Of a stretch of 64,000 bases of DNA, positions 51,996 through 62,065 are shown piece by piece (the first letter of the stretch is position 1; each line of letters begins with the position of its first letter). Position numbers and translations under genes: made by a program. The notes beneath the pieces are model-generated. The model ran no database searches and was not told the origin of the DNA. It worked only from the letters and a program-made list of their open reading frames with translations. Origin of the DNA: Candidatus Synoicihabitans palmerolidicus (GTDB lineage Bacteria; Verrucomicrobiota; Verrucomicrobiia; Opitutales; Opitutaceae); assembly GCA_020809425.1 (NCBI GenBank), contig JAGGDC010000002.1:62001-126000 (forward strand), in the 5' to 3' direction.

Positions 51996-52854
51996 GCGAA
52001 CCACACATGCGTGCCGCCACCTCCGATGACCTTCCTTTCCTCAAGGAAGTCTACATCGACGCGGGCGAATCCATGGGGCCCGAATCCTACACTCCCAACC
52101 AGGTCAAGGCCTGGGCCCACTGGCCCAACGCCGAACCTGCCGTATTCCGGCAGCGCGTCACCGCCGGCCACACCTGGGTCGTGGAGATGGAAGGCGAAAT
52201 CATCGCTTTCGCTGAGTTTACCCCTCCCGATCATTTGGATTTTCTCTACACCCGTAGCGCCCACTGCCGCTGTGGTTTCGCCACCATGCTTCACCAACGC
52301 CTTGAGGCCATCGCTCGCGATCTGGGGGCGCCTTGGCTGCGCACCGAAGCCAGCTACATCAGCCGTCCTGTCTGCAACCAATTTGGTTACCGCGTCACCG
52401 AAATTGAGCGCGTCGAGCGCTGGGGTGAAACCTTCACGCGCTTCAAAATGATCAAACGACTGAAGCTGGGGCCACCCGCCACCGGTCCGGCTCTTCCGGT
52501 CAACGAAGAATACGAGGCATCTTTTCCCGTCACCCCCATCGCGGCGGCCGAGGAAATCGTCAATTTTCGCCAATATGATGAAAAAATTCCGGGTGGTTCA
52601 GCGGCAACGACGCCCGCGGAGTGCCCGGATACTTTCCTGCCGAGTGGTTTATCGTCGATGAGCGCAATCACCGCGCCATTGCTCAACGCGATTACGCAGC
52701 CGTCGAACTTACCGTCTCCGTCGGCGACATTGTCCATGTGGTGCATTCCGTAAAAGGCTGGCATTGGGTAGTTACCGCTGACGGACGCCGGGAAGGCTGG
52801 ATTCCCCGGAAATGCTTGCCCCAAACCATTGATGGCCATTGGGCCCCGGTTTAA
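51992..52854 (+). pseudogene. GNAT acetyltransferase fused to an SH3-like domain, frameshifted
   Basis: The first 160 residues form a GNAT domain (MRAATSDDLPFLKEVYIDAG, WVVEMEGEIIAFAEFTPPD, HCRCGFATMLHQRLEAIA). A linker leads to VNFRQYDEKIPG, where one base is missing near 52593. In the next frame an SH3-like domain follows (GYFPAEWFIVDERNHRAIAQ, VSVGDIVHVVHSVKGWHWVV, GRREGWIPRKCLPQ) to a TAA at 52854. Restoring one base gives a single protein of about 285 aa. The GNAT part could still fold. The combination is unusual. Confidence 0.75.
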
Positions 52855-52867
52855 GCCTTTCCTTTCA

Positions 52868-54790
52868 ATCGGGTAGGCGGAGGTATCTAGCCTCCGCCCC
52901 CCACACCACCCGGCATGCGAGTCCGCACCGGGCGGTTCCGAACGTTATCGGACCGTAGTGGGATAGTGGATATGCGCCCACCGAGCGGTGAGCGAAGGCA
53001 GTCCTTCTACTGTTAACCAGTCGTTATGGAGCGCTTGATTAAGCGCCGGGGATTGGGACATGGCCCAGCATCCCGAACCGGACAGGCCGTTCAAGATCGC
53101 GTCCCGCTTGCGCACGCCGAGGCGCAGCAGCTGGCGGATACGATTGCGTCGAGTCTTCCACATCTTCCCATAACAACATCGCAGTCGTCGCCGGATCCAG
53201 GGTTCGAGATGGCGCACCGTGCCGTAGGTCTGACTGATGCCGAAGTAACCGATCCACCCACGCAGGTAGTGCGCGAGCTGTCTGATTCGTTCCTTCATCG
53301 CCACGCCCCAGTTGCGGCTGGTCAACTCGCGGATCCGATGCTCAAACCGTTGGAGTGATCGCTCACTCCAAACGATGCGCGAGCCTTTGAAGGCGAACCC
53401 GAGGAAGGTAAGCGCGTTCGTTTTGACGACCGCACTCTTGGTCTCGTTCACCTTCACCTTGAGCATCCGTTCCAGGAACCGGCGCACGCTGGCCATGACC
53501 CGCTCACCCACCCGGGGGCTCTTCACCAAGATGGTAAAGTCGTCCGCGTAGCGAGCGAAGTGGTGGTCGCGTCGCTCCAGCTCCTTGTCCAGATCGTCGA
53601 GGACGACATTGGCCAACAACGGTGACAGAGGACCGCCTTGGGGCACTCCCTGCGTCGTGCGTTGGAGACGTCCGTCGACCTCGACTCCGGCCCGCAGGTA
53701 GTGCCCGATCAAATGCAGGACGCGTTTGTCCGTCACCTTGCGAGCCAGCCTCACCATCAGCACATCGTGGTTCACCGCATCGAAAAACTTCGACAAGTCG
53801 AGGTCCACCGCGATGCGGCGGCCCGACTTGATTCCGTCTGCGACATGGCGCACCGCGTCATGTGCGCTGCTATGAGGCCGGAAGCCATAACTATGATCGC
53901 TAAATCCCGGATCAAAAATCGGTCCGAGTTGTTGGGCGATCGCCTGCTGGATCAGCCGATCCAGCACCGTCGGGATGCCGAGCAAGCGCACCCCGCCGTC
54001 AGGTTTGGCCAGTTCCACCCGCCGCACCGGCGCGGGCACATACGTGCCTGCGAGCAGCGCCTCGCGCAGTCCCGGCCACAACGCGCGGATGCGTTCCGGA
54101 AACGCATCGATGGTGATCCCATCGACACCCGGGGCTCCGCGGTTGGCCTTCACCTGCTTCCACGCCGCGGACACGTTGTTCGTGCCCAGGATCGCTTCAA
54201 GCAGGTAGTTTTCTTCATATCCTGCGTCCGGTGGTTCCGCTTCACACCGCGACTCCGCAACGCCGGTCGGCGTTTGCGCGGATCGCGAGCAGGCGGGGCC
54301 GGACGCATGCGTTCGGTTCGGGCCTTCGTCGGGGTGAGACCTCCGGTTCATTCGACGGACGGGTGACCCGTCGGCGCCTACTCCCAGCTCGTTTCCACGG
54401 CGACTACTATGCCCTCTGCTGACTCCTGCGCGTGCGCCGCCAGCGTTGCCGCCGCCGGTGCTGTCCGTTTGAGCGGACCGCTTCACGTGCAGGTCTCCCC
54501 GGATATGAGCATCAACTTCCCTCGCGCAAACGCATCATTTACCCTATGTCCTGAACCAGAGGGCTTCGCCATGTGGAAGTGGATCGCCCCGAACACTAAG
54601 CCTTGTATGACGTTCTTGTTCATCGTCTCGCGAGTTTGCCTACGGCTTCTTTCAGACCCATCCTCACGGCTACGCCCTTGCCCTCGGCTAGTGCTTTTCA
54701 TGTTCTGTTGTCCTTTCGGATTTTCTTCTCATTTTGGTTCCATGCATAGAGGACTCAAACCTCATCAGTTGATGCCCATGCCGAGCATAC
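52868..54790 (-). mobile_element. Group II intron (about 1.92 kb)
   Basis: On the minus strand the RNA starts near 54790 with GTATGCTCGGCATGGGC, a slightly atypical GUAUG instead of GUGYG. It contains domain I-like words (GGTCTGAAAGAAGCCGTAGG at about 54655), the reverse-transcriptase frame in domain IV, a domain V hairpin (CCGCCCGGTGCGGAC and GCATGCCGGGTGG, 52904-52938), a domain VI hairpin (52877-52899) and a 3' end CCTACCCGAT at 52868. The 5' exon side continues into a histidine kinase gene on the other strand, while the 3' exon side is the end of the GNAT-SH3 gene. It seems complete and potentially active. Confidence 0.8.
52945..54351 (-). CDS. ltrA: Group II intron reverse transcriptase/maturase
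   Basis: The 468-aa protein has all RT blocks: AAWKQVKANRGAPGVDGITI (RT0/1), RVELAKPDGGVRLLGIPTVL, VDLDLSKFFDAVNHDVLMVR, GVPQGGPLSPLLANVVLDDL, and the catalytic RYADDFTILV. The maturase domain X follows (LRGWIGYFGISQTYGTV). There is no C-terminal HNH endonuclease, as in many bacterial class C or similar introns. The frame is open further upstream, but ATG at 54351 begins the product shortly before the conserved part. It is intact, one of the few undamaged mobile-element genes here. Confidence 0.93.
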   Translation of the reverse strand: MNRRSHPDEGPNRTHASGPACSRSAQTPTGVAESRCEAEPPDAGYEENYLLEAILGTNNVSAAWKQVKANRGAPGVDGITIDAFPERIRALWPGLREALLAGTYVPAPVRRVELAKPDGGVRLLGIPTVLDRLIQQAIAQQLGPIFDPGFSDHSYGFRPHSSAHDAVRHVADGIKSGRRIAVDLDLSKFFDAVNHDVLMVRLARKVTDKRVLHLIGHYLRAGVEVDGRLQRTTQGVPQGGPLSPLLANVVLDDLDKELERRDHHFARYADDFTILVKSPRVGERVMASVRRFLERMLKVKVNETKSAVVKTNALTFLGFAFKGSRIVWSERSLQRFEHRIRELTSRNWGVAMKERIRQLAHYLRGWIGYFGISQTYGTVRHLEPWIRRRLRCCYGKMWKTRRNRIRQLLRLGVRKRDAILNGLSGSGCWAMSQSPALNQALHNDWLTVEGLPSLTARWAHIHYPTTVR

Positions 54791-56558
54791 TCCATCTCGC
54801 CGGCGATCGCGATGGCATTGCCGCCGCGACCATCATCCGGGACGAACTCGACCTGCCTGTCATTTTCCTCACCGCCCACAGCGACCAAGCCACCCTCGAT
54901 CGAGCCAAACGCACGAGCCCCTACGGCTACCTCGTCAAATCCTTCGACGATCAAGAGCTGCGCGCCACCATCGAAACCGCCGTCTACCGACACCAATCGA
55001 ATACCCAGCTTCGCCGCATGGAACGATGGCTTCGCACCACCCTCCATAGCATCGGCGACGGTGTCATCACCGTGGACCTCGAACGCAAGATCACGTTCAT
55101 CAACCCGGTCGCCGAACAAATCACGGGCTGGACTCGCCAGGCCGCCATCGGCCGCCACGTCTTCGTCCTGCGCGACAACGACAATCACCGCATCGAAGAC
55201 CCCATCGGCCCCGTTATCGACGACGGTGAGATGCTGCGGTTCGACGAACACTACCAGATCGATACCAAGGACGGTAACCGTCGCCGGATCGACGACACCG
55301 TTGCCCCGATTCGCAATACGACGGGGGAGCTCGACGGCGGCATCATCATCTTCCGCGACGCCACCTCCGCCACCTCCAAGTGGGAACTCGAACAACAACG
55401 CCTCAAAAACGAAAAACGCATGCAGGAGGCTCAACGCCTTGAGAGCCTGGGAGTCCTCGCGTCTGGAGTCGCTCATGACTTCAACAACCTGCTCGCCATC
55501 ATGATGGGGCATTCCGAACTGATTCGCGAGAGCCCCAATCTCTCCGACGCCGAACGACAATCAATCGACAGCATTCGCGACGCCGCACGCCGCGCCACTC
55601 ACCTTTGTGAACAACTCGTGGGTTACTCCGAAGACGACAATTTCGACCGCTCTTCCGTCGATCTGCACGGTGTTCTTGAACAATGCGTCCACGTCCTTTC
55701 TCCCCGCCTACCCGATCATTTTAAGGTCAAATTTGATGTCTCTTCCGAGCTCGGGCACGTCCATGGCCACTTCGGTCGCCTTCAACAACTGTTCGGCAAT
55801 CTGATCAACAACGGCGTCGAGGCCATGGTCGATGAACCCGGCTCCCTTGATATCTCCGCTTCCGTGGTCGACGCGCTTCCGGCGCATCCCCGGATCACTC
55901 CCGCCAAGGAAACCCCACCAGGTCAACAGTGGCTGCTGGTTGCGATCGAGGACGAGGGGGTCGGCATCCCCGAATCCGCCCTGGAGCGGATCTTCGATCC
56001 TTTCTTCAGCACCAAATTCATTGGTCGCGGCCTCGGTCTTTCCATCGTCTTCAACATCGTGCGCGCCCACGAAGGTGCGCTCAACTTGCGCACCTCCGCC
56101 GAGGTGGACACACGCTTCGAGATCTTCCTGCCGCTTACCCAAAAGCCGGTCGCCCCCCCAAACCCGCCTTCCCCTCCGCAGAGTGGTGTCCGGCCAAAAC
56201 CGGGCACGCCCTCATCGTGGACGACTAGCCGTCCGTGCGCAACGTGCTCACTCGATTCCTGGAACGTAGCAATTGTACCACTACAGACTGCGAGGACCCG
56301 GTCGCGGCCCTCACCGTCGTCACGTCCCGCGAGGACCTGGCGGTCGTTTTCCTCGACCTTACCATGCCCAAAATCACCGGCGTCGATCTCCGCGATCGCA
56401 TCCGACTCTCACATCGGAAGCTGCCTATTGTGTTCATCAGCGGTTTCCCGGAGGACACGGTCCGCACGATCCTTGAGGCCGACGAAAACACCTACTTCCT
56501 TCAGAAGCCGTTCTCCCGCGACGAGTTCAACGCCGTGCTCGCAGCCTTCACCTCTTGA
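54791..56558 (+). pseudogene. Hybrid histidine kinase lacking its N-terminus (REC-PAS-HisKA-HATPase-REC)
   Basis: Coding starts directly at the intron boundary inside a receiver domain: HLAGDRDGIAAATIIRDEL and FLTAHSDQATLDRAKRTSPY are its second half; the first half with the phospho-Asp is gone. A PAS domain (ITVDLERKITFINPVAEQIT), a HisKA domain (LASGVAHDFNNLLAIMMGHS), an ATPase domain (IEDEGVGIPESALERIFDPF) and a C-terminal receiver (VVFLDLTMPKITGVDLRDRI) follow. A frameshift near 56150 and a TAG at about 56227 in place of the acidic residue after ALIVDD separate the last receiver. The upstream frame through the antisense of the intron is fortuitous. Confidence 0.85.
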
Positions 56559-56810
56559 TCCTAAAAATCGCAGTTCACATCAGAAAAATTATGTTACAAA
56601 GTAATGCTATCCAGTCGGTTAGTGAGTTTCAATCGTGCACCCGCCGCCTCACCTGGCACGTAAACCAATCGATGCCTTCGACAGACCGTAACTCGTTCCC
56701 CCCTCGCGCCCATCGTTCCCTTCTGTAACATCCAACTTCGGAATTTAGGTTCATCTCAGAAGAGACCCGCGCCCGCTTCGGCGGCTATAGGGTGGGGGTG
56801 GGAAATAGAC

Positions 56811-56873
56811 CGGGCCAGCGGGAAGGAGAAAGGGTGCCCGGCCCAGGCGACCGAGGTGGAGGCGGGCCAGCGG
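56811..56873. repeat. GC-rich intergenic region with direct repeat
   Basis: CGGGCCAGCGG occurs twice (56811-56821, 56863-56873), and GGGCC/GGCCC words give several possible hairpins. This lies in the 400-base gap between the kinase and the reductase, both of which end here (tail to tail). No gene or known RNA is recognised in 56559-56964; a REP-like or transcription-ending role is possible. Confidence 0.35.
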
Positions 56874-56964
56874 CCCGTTCCGCCGAGGGCAACGTAGGCC
56901 CAGTGTGCTTTCTCACTCCCTCATAGAGCGTCAGCGGTACCCGAGTTTATTTCCCCGATGCACC

Positions 56965-59098
56965 CTAGGTCAACTCACAGGCTCCGCCCGCGCAGGCAAA
57001 TCACCTGCTTGAGCTCCGTGATGTCCTAATCCTCACAAAGCTCCGTGTATTGTACATCTTGATACGACAACCCGTTCCATCGTTCAATATCGGCCGCCGT
57101 CATCACCGCTTCCCGCTGGGCCTGAGCATAGGCTTTGTCCCCACAAGCCTGTAGCAACGCGATACCGGTGAAGGAATCCCGGTAGCGCCAGATCGCGTCG
57201 GCGACCGCCGCCCACTCGTCCGGCCTCACCGTCACCGTGCAGGACACATTGTGATGAAGTCCCTTAGAGTGATTCTCGTGCCGTCGCCCCGGTTGCACCC
57301 AGTTGAGCTGCACATGCCGAATATAATCCAAATGCGTCAACGCATCCAAGTCCTCCCGATAGATGCCAAATTCCGGCCCCTGCACCGGAAACGTGATCAC
57401 CTCTGTGCGACCGTGCGGATCATAAACACTCTCCTCCACCATGTAAGGATTCCGCCGTTTGAAATGCTGAAATACCGGACACAGCGTATTCGACTGGACG
57501 CGCCTGAAATGCCGCACCGCATGATGAGGGTGCACTCCACTCGAGGTCCCTAATAACAGACTCGCCGTACCTTCCGGCTTTACGCAGGTCGTTCGAGCCG
57601 CCGGCTGGAGTCCAATCGCCCGCGCCACGACCAAATTCACCACCTTAACCACCGCGGCGCCGGTCCGCAACACTTGCGCATCCAACAACACATCCAGCCG
57701 GTCCAGCACTCCACAAATCGACACCCCCAACAAAGCTTCGCGTTCCGTTATCACCCGAGACACCGCGGCCAGAGACGTGAAATCCGTAGACCCCGCCTGC
57801 AATGTTCCAATCAGCGCCGCTTGGGCGCACAACTCATAAAAACGAGCCGGGCTTTCCACCGCCGCCGCCAATAACGTCGTTAAGTTACAGAACTGCACGC
57901 CTGACAAAGTTTCGCCTTCGTGCAACCCCCCCCTTGTATCCCAGTTTGCGCAACCGCCCCGTCGTCTCCTTCGTGATCGGCAGCTTCGGATTGAGTCCAA
58001 TCTCCACGCAGGGATTCGCGCCATGATCGGCGTCTTCCACAAAATAAAACCCCGGCTCACCAAACTGCTTCTGGGCCTCAAATAACCGATCAAACTGCGG
58101 TCGCGACACTTCCGCCCGGACCATCACCGCCGAGTTGTTACTCGCCGATCGCTGCGGCTGCGTTTCAAACCAATTTCCCGTCTTTGCCGCACACATTTCC
58201 TCATCGTCCGCCGAGAACAAACAGATTGTTGCCGAACGGCGAATCCCCCCCGACAACACCGCCTTCGCCCCCCACATCAAACAGTCGTAGGCCTCAATGG
58301 GTCGCAGCTGACGGCCTGCGGCTCCATAAAGCACCGGCGGCCTCCACCTTCTTCAAAGCGTGCATCAACGGCTCCGGTCCCGGCGCCTTTCCGCCCGAGG
58401 TCCGCAAGGGCGCCCCCGCCGGTCGAATATCCGAGTAATCAAAACTCACCCGCCGCCCCTCAATCGCCGACATCACTAACTCGTGCAACGCATCCGCCCA
58501 GCCTTCAATCGTATCGCCCACGACCCACCGTGTCGCATCTACGTCCACAGCCGGACGCTCGGCCAACACCGGTAGCTTTCCCACATGCTGTCGCTGCACC
58601 GAAAAACCGACACCACAGCCACACAGAAGCAGGTAGAGACTCTCTCGCAACGACTCCACTCGAGCAATGTGCATGAACGCACAATTATAGATCCGAGTGT
58701 GCTTCTTCAAAATCGCTTCTCCGCCAAATTGAAGACTGCGCATCGACGGTAATACCCGCTTCGCCTCCACCGCCGCAAACGCATCCCGGATGGCGCCATG
58801 CAACGACCCGAGCGGCCCCAGCTTCGCAATTAAACTTGGCTCCACCTCACCCGAACTCAACGCCTCAACCGCGACCTCCAGCAACGACGTTTCGCGATAG
58901 CGACCCAAGTGCATGTCTCGCACCCGCACCACGGCCTCCGGCCAGGTCTCCCGCCGTCGCTTTTTCTCGTAATAACGCGCATACCGGGACACCGCGATGT
59001 AGTCCTGCAATCCGTTCAAATCATGACGCATCGGAAGTGGCGAGGAGCCTGAAGACACGAGGGATGAGGACACGATCGCAGACGAATCAAGTTTCATG
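56965..59098 (-). pseudogene. nrdJ: Adenosylcobalamin-dependent (class II) ribonucleotide reductase, decayed
   Basis: This is a monomeric-type class II reductase that makes deoxynucleotides using B12. From ATG 59098 (GGAG upstream) the frame runs through VLPSMRSLQFGGEAILKK, YLLLCGCGVGFSVQRQ and VSFDYSDIRPAGAPLRTSGG, then shifts near 58310. The next frame has VLSGGIRRSATICLFSADDE and the active-site segment NPCVEIGLNPK, and shifts near 57930 at a C-run. The third frame holds FCNLTTLLAAAVESPARFY and TTCVKPEGTASLLLGTSSGV up to a TAG at 57026. Past that stop a further frame encodes the C-terminal redox motif CAGGAC, ending at 56965. At least four lesions. Confidence 0.88.
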
Positions 59099-59138
59099 AA
59101 GGGATGCTCCAGCGCAGGGTACGTTTGAGTCGACACGA

Positions 59139-59186
59139 CAACCAGTGATTGTAGCGAACAGCATCGACTACCTCAACATATAGTGG
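59139..59186 (-). promoter_or_regulatory. Tandem NrdR-box candidates upstream of the class II reductase
   Basis: On the minus strand CCACTATATGTTGAGG (59171-59186) matches the NrdR-box consensus ACACWATATWTTGTGT at about 12 of 16 positions. A weaker site, CTACAATCACTGGTTG (59139-59154), lies 32 bp further on, about three helical turns, the usual NrdR pair spacing. They lie 40-90 bases before the reductase ATG, and an intact nrdR is in the window. Confidence 0.5.
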
Positions 59187-59379
59187 AGCGAGTATGCAAA
59201 CTCCTTTGCTACGCAAATTTTGGCCGGCTTCATTTTACCGTTTTTTGAACCCATCAGAGCCCAAGTACTCGCCTCATACCTTGAACCAAATTCATCCTCT
59301 CACCCTCCCGGATTACCCTCCTCGTACCGAACTCGTACAGGACCGGCGGTCTCACGGAAATCCGCAGCACCAGCCAATC

Positions 59380-59997
59380 CTAGTCAGAAGACCGCACCAG
59401 CGCTTGGCGCTGTTGCCAAATTTTGCGCAGCTCCGCAAAATCCGCCTCTTTCGAAGCACTGGTAATCACGTAATCAAACTTCTCCCGCTTCTGCTGTTCC
59501 TTCTCCGCCGTGATCATCCGACGTTCGATCTCCGCCTCAGATTCTCCGCGCCCAATCAGTCGTGCCCGCAACTCTTCAATCGGCACATCGATATACACCG
59601 TACCCATATGACGCGCCAACAACGGATCCGCCGCCGCCGCCCGTAGGAAATTATCCACTCCCTGCACATCAACATTGATGATCAAACTGCGCCCGGCCGC
59701 CAACGGATCCAAAACCGATGACGCCAAGGTGCCATAACGGTTCTTCCGGTGCACCCACGCCCACTCTAGGAACGCATTCTCCTCCAGCCGACGATCAAAT
59801 TCCTCCGCCGAGAAAAAATGGTAGTGCACTCCATTCACTTCCCCCGGTCTTGGCTCTCGGCTCGTCGTGGTCACCACTCGGGAAAACCCCTGCACCTTCG
59901 CCACCATGCGCTCACACAACGTAGTCTTGCCCGATCCCGCCGGCCCGGCGAGCACCAACAGCACCGACACACCGCCCTCATTTAATTCATCGCTCAT
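59380..59997 (-). CDS. gmk: Guanylate kinase
   Basis: Gmk phosphorylates GMP to GDP. The 205-aa product has the P-loop VLAGPAGSGKTTLCERMV, the GMP-binding region VVTTTSREPRPGEVNGVHYH with FLEWAWVHRKNRYGT, and the lid and C-terminal EQQKREKFDYVITSASKEAD. ATG at 59997 is the start. It is separated from the membrane-protein gene at 60007 by nine bases and is likely cotranscribed with it. It is intact. Confidence 0.96.
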   Translation of the reverse strand: MSDELNEGGVSVLLVLAGPAGSGKTTLCERMVAKVQGFSRVVTTTSREPRPGEVNGVHYHFFSAEEFDRRLEENAFLEWAWVHRKNRYGTLASSVLDPLAAGRSLIINVDVQGVDNFLRAAAADPLLARHMGTVYIDVPIEELRARLIGRGESEAEIERRMITAEKEQQKREKFDYVITSASKEADFAELRKIWQQRQALVRSSD

Positions 59998-60006
59998 GCT
60001 CTTTGC

Positions 60007-60564
60007 CTAGTAGGTGAAACTCACCACCGAAACCAACACGCCATAGCTCGCTACCAACGCGCCCACCCAACGCGCCCGACCCGGCCGCCGATAGAGCCAA
60101 TCCAGAAAATCCCGCGCCCGAAAGGGGGCCGCCCCGCAGTAAATCGCCAATCCCGCCGCCCCAAACAGCACAATCTTGTAGAGGTAAATCCGCCCCCCAT
60201 CGGTGATCTCCCCGAAGTCCCAGACCATATAGCCGGGCTCCAAAAGATTCAACGCCCCCAACAACACGATTATGCAGGCGCCCCGCACCGCTAAAAAATC
60301 CGGCACGTAGAAAAACGACCCGATCGCGACCAATCCTAAAAATACAAACAACTGCTTACGATACTGCCCAAAATCCGCCTCCGATAAATGCCACACGCGG
60401 AAGAGGAACCACAGCGCTCCCAGCCCAAAAAGCACGTAAGCCAATGTCTTCGAACGAGGAAACCGCTTGAGGGAGGTGACCACCGCGGGCGACGGGATTA
60501 AAAACAACACCCCCACCGCAATAAGCAGCAGGCCGGTGATAAGTGTGGCAGCAGAGAGAGACAT
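60007..60564 (-). CDS. Hypothetical polytopic membrane protein
   Basis: The 185-aa product has five or so hydrophobic helices (ATLITGLLLIAVGVLFLIPS, TLAYVLFGLGALWFLFRVW, LFVFLGLVAIGSFFYV, RGACIIVLLGALNLLEPGYM, LYKIVLFGAAGLAIYCGAA). No family is recognised. It is on the same strand as gmk (nine-base gap) and miaB upstream. It is intact. Confidence 0.75.
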   Translation of the reverse strand: MSLSAATLITGLLLIAVGVLFLIPSPAVVTSLKRFPRSKTLAYVLFGLGALWFLFRVWHLSEADFGQYRKQLFVFLGLVAIGSFFYVPDFLAVRGACIIVLLGALNLLEPGYMVWDFGEITDGGRIYLYKIVLFGAAGLAIYCGAAPFRARDFLDWLYRRPGRARWVGALVASYGVLVSVVSFTY

Positions 60565-60700
60565 GAGGAGATCTAAAAATAAACGCCGACCAAGCGTGGC
60601 CAGACACCCGGAACCTGCGGCGTATTCTGTGTGTTCCTGACGGAAATATCAATCCCTCGTCCCTCCGCTGGAAGTTCCCTACTCCACTCGCTCCGTCCCT

Positions 60701-62065
60701 TCACGCCTCCACTCCTTCCAACACCAAGTCGCCATAGAGCGTGCTGATTGTCGCTCGATTAATGTCAACTTGCACCAACTCGCCCACCAATCGCGGATCC
60801 GCATCCAATATCACAACCCGGTTACCTCGCGTTCGCCCGGTGAAATGCGCCCCCGTCTTATCGGGCCCCTCAATCAACACGTCCTGCCGCGTGCCCACCA
60901 ACGTCTGATTCCGCCGCAGTGAATTTCCCTTCAACACCGCCAGTAATTCCTGATTGCGCCGTTCCTTCACCTCGTCCGGCAACTGGTCTTCCAACTCCTC
61001 CGCCACGGTGCCAGTGCGAATCGAATATTTGAAGATGTAGGCCATGTCGAAATTGCACGCCGTAAACAACGCCTTCGTCTGTTGAAAATCCTCCTCCGTT
61101 TCACCCGGAAATCCGACGATCACATCAGTCGAAAAATACATGTCCGACCGCACGGCCCGCAACGAATCGACGATCTCCTTGTAACGCGCACTCGAATACG
61201 GACGATTCATCGCCCGCAATATCCGATCGCTGCCGCTTTGCATCGGCAGATGCACGTATTCGCACAACTTCGGTAACCGGCCATACGCCTCCACCAAATC
61301 CTGCTTGAACCCACGTGGATGCGGCGACATAAACCGAATCCGCTCGATCCCCTCAATCGCATGCACCTTCTCAATTAATTGCACGAACGGTGAAACCCCA
61401 TCCGTGTACACATAATCACGCCGGCCATAACTCGTCACGATCTGCCCGAGCAAAGTGACCTCCTTCCCCCCCCGCTCTGCCAAATGCCGACACTCCGCCA
61501 CGATATCCTCCATCGGCCGTGACCGCTCATCCCCTCGCGTCTTTGGCACAATGCAGAAATGACAGGACATGTTGCACCCCTGCTGAATCGAAACGAACGC
61601 ACTGACCTTCTTCTCGTCCGTCTCCAAATGCTCTCGGATCGTGTTCTGCGAGCCGGCCTCCTCCTCGATATCCACGATCGACTGCCCAATCGGCAACCCC
61701 GCCTCCCTCGCCGCCCGCAAATTGTCCAAATAATCGGGCACCTGGTGAAACTTCTGCGTGCCAATAATCAAATCCACATCCGGCAATTGCTCCAAAATTG
61801 AGGCTCCGCGGTTCTGCGCCATACACCCCAATATCCCCAACACAAAATCCGGATTCTTCTTCTTCCGATGCGACACATAAGACGCCTTGCCCAACGCCTT
61901 TTGCTCCGCCGCATCCCGTACACTACACGTGTTGAGCAACATGATATCGCAGTCACTTTCCGCTCCCACAATCCGATAGCCTCGGTCACGCAACATCGCC
62001 GCAACCGCATCGCTGTCGCGCTCGTTCATCTGGCAACCGTAAGTTTTTATGTAGACGCGATTCAT
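60701..62065 (-). CDS. miaB: tRNA-2-methylthio-N6-dimethylallyladenosine synthase MiaB
   Basis: MiaB adds the 2-methylthio group to i6A37 in tRNAs reading UNN codons. The 454-aa product has the three N-terminal cluster cysteines (YIKTYGCQMNERDSDAVAAM, LLNTCSVRDAAEQK, LGILGCMAQNRG), the radical-SAM motif QQGCNMSCHFCIVPKTRGDE, GFPGETEEDFQQTKALF, and a C-terminal TRAM domain (DVLIEGPDKTGAHFTGRTRG). Start and length are canonical. It is intact, in contrast to tgt, the other tRNA-modification gene in the window. Confidence 0.98.
   Translation of the reverse strand: MNRVYIKTYGCQMNERDSDAVAAMLRDRGYRIVGAESDCDIMLLNTCSVRDAAEQKALGKASYVSHRKKKNPDFVLGILGCMAQNRGASILEQLPDVDLIIGTQKFHQVPDYLDNLRAAREAGLPIGQSIVDIEEEAGSQNTIREHLETDEKKVSAFVSIQQGCNMSCHFCIVPKTRGDERSRPMEDIVAECRHLAERGGKEVTLLGQIVTSYGRRDYVYTDGVSPFVQLIEKVHAIEGIERIRFMSPHPRGFKQDLVEAYGRLPKLCEYVHLPMQSGSDRILRAMNRPYSSARYKEIVDSLRAVRSDMYFSTDVIVGFPGETEEDFQQTKALFTACNFDMAYIFKYSIRTGTVAEELEDQLPDEVKERRNQELLAVLKGNSLRRNQTLVGTRQDVLIEGPDKTGAHFTGRTRGNRVVILDADPRLVGELVQVDINRATISTLYGDLVLEGVEA

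Noticed and set aside
54409-54790. Upstream extension of the second histidine kinase
   Set aside because: The frame is open only by chance through the antisense of the group II intron; protein-like sequence begins at the intron boundary.
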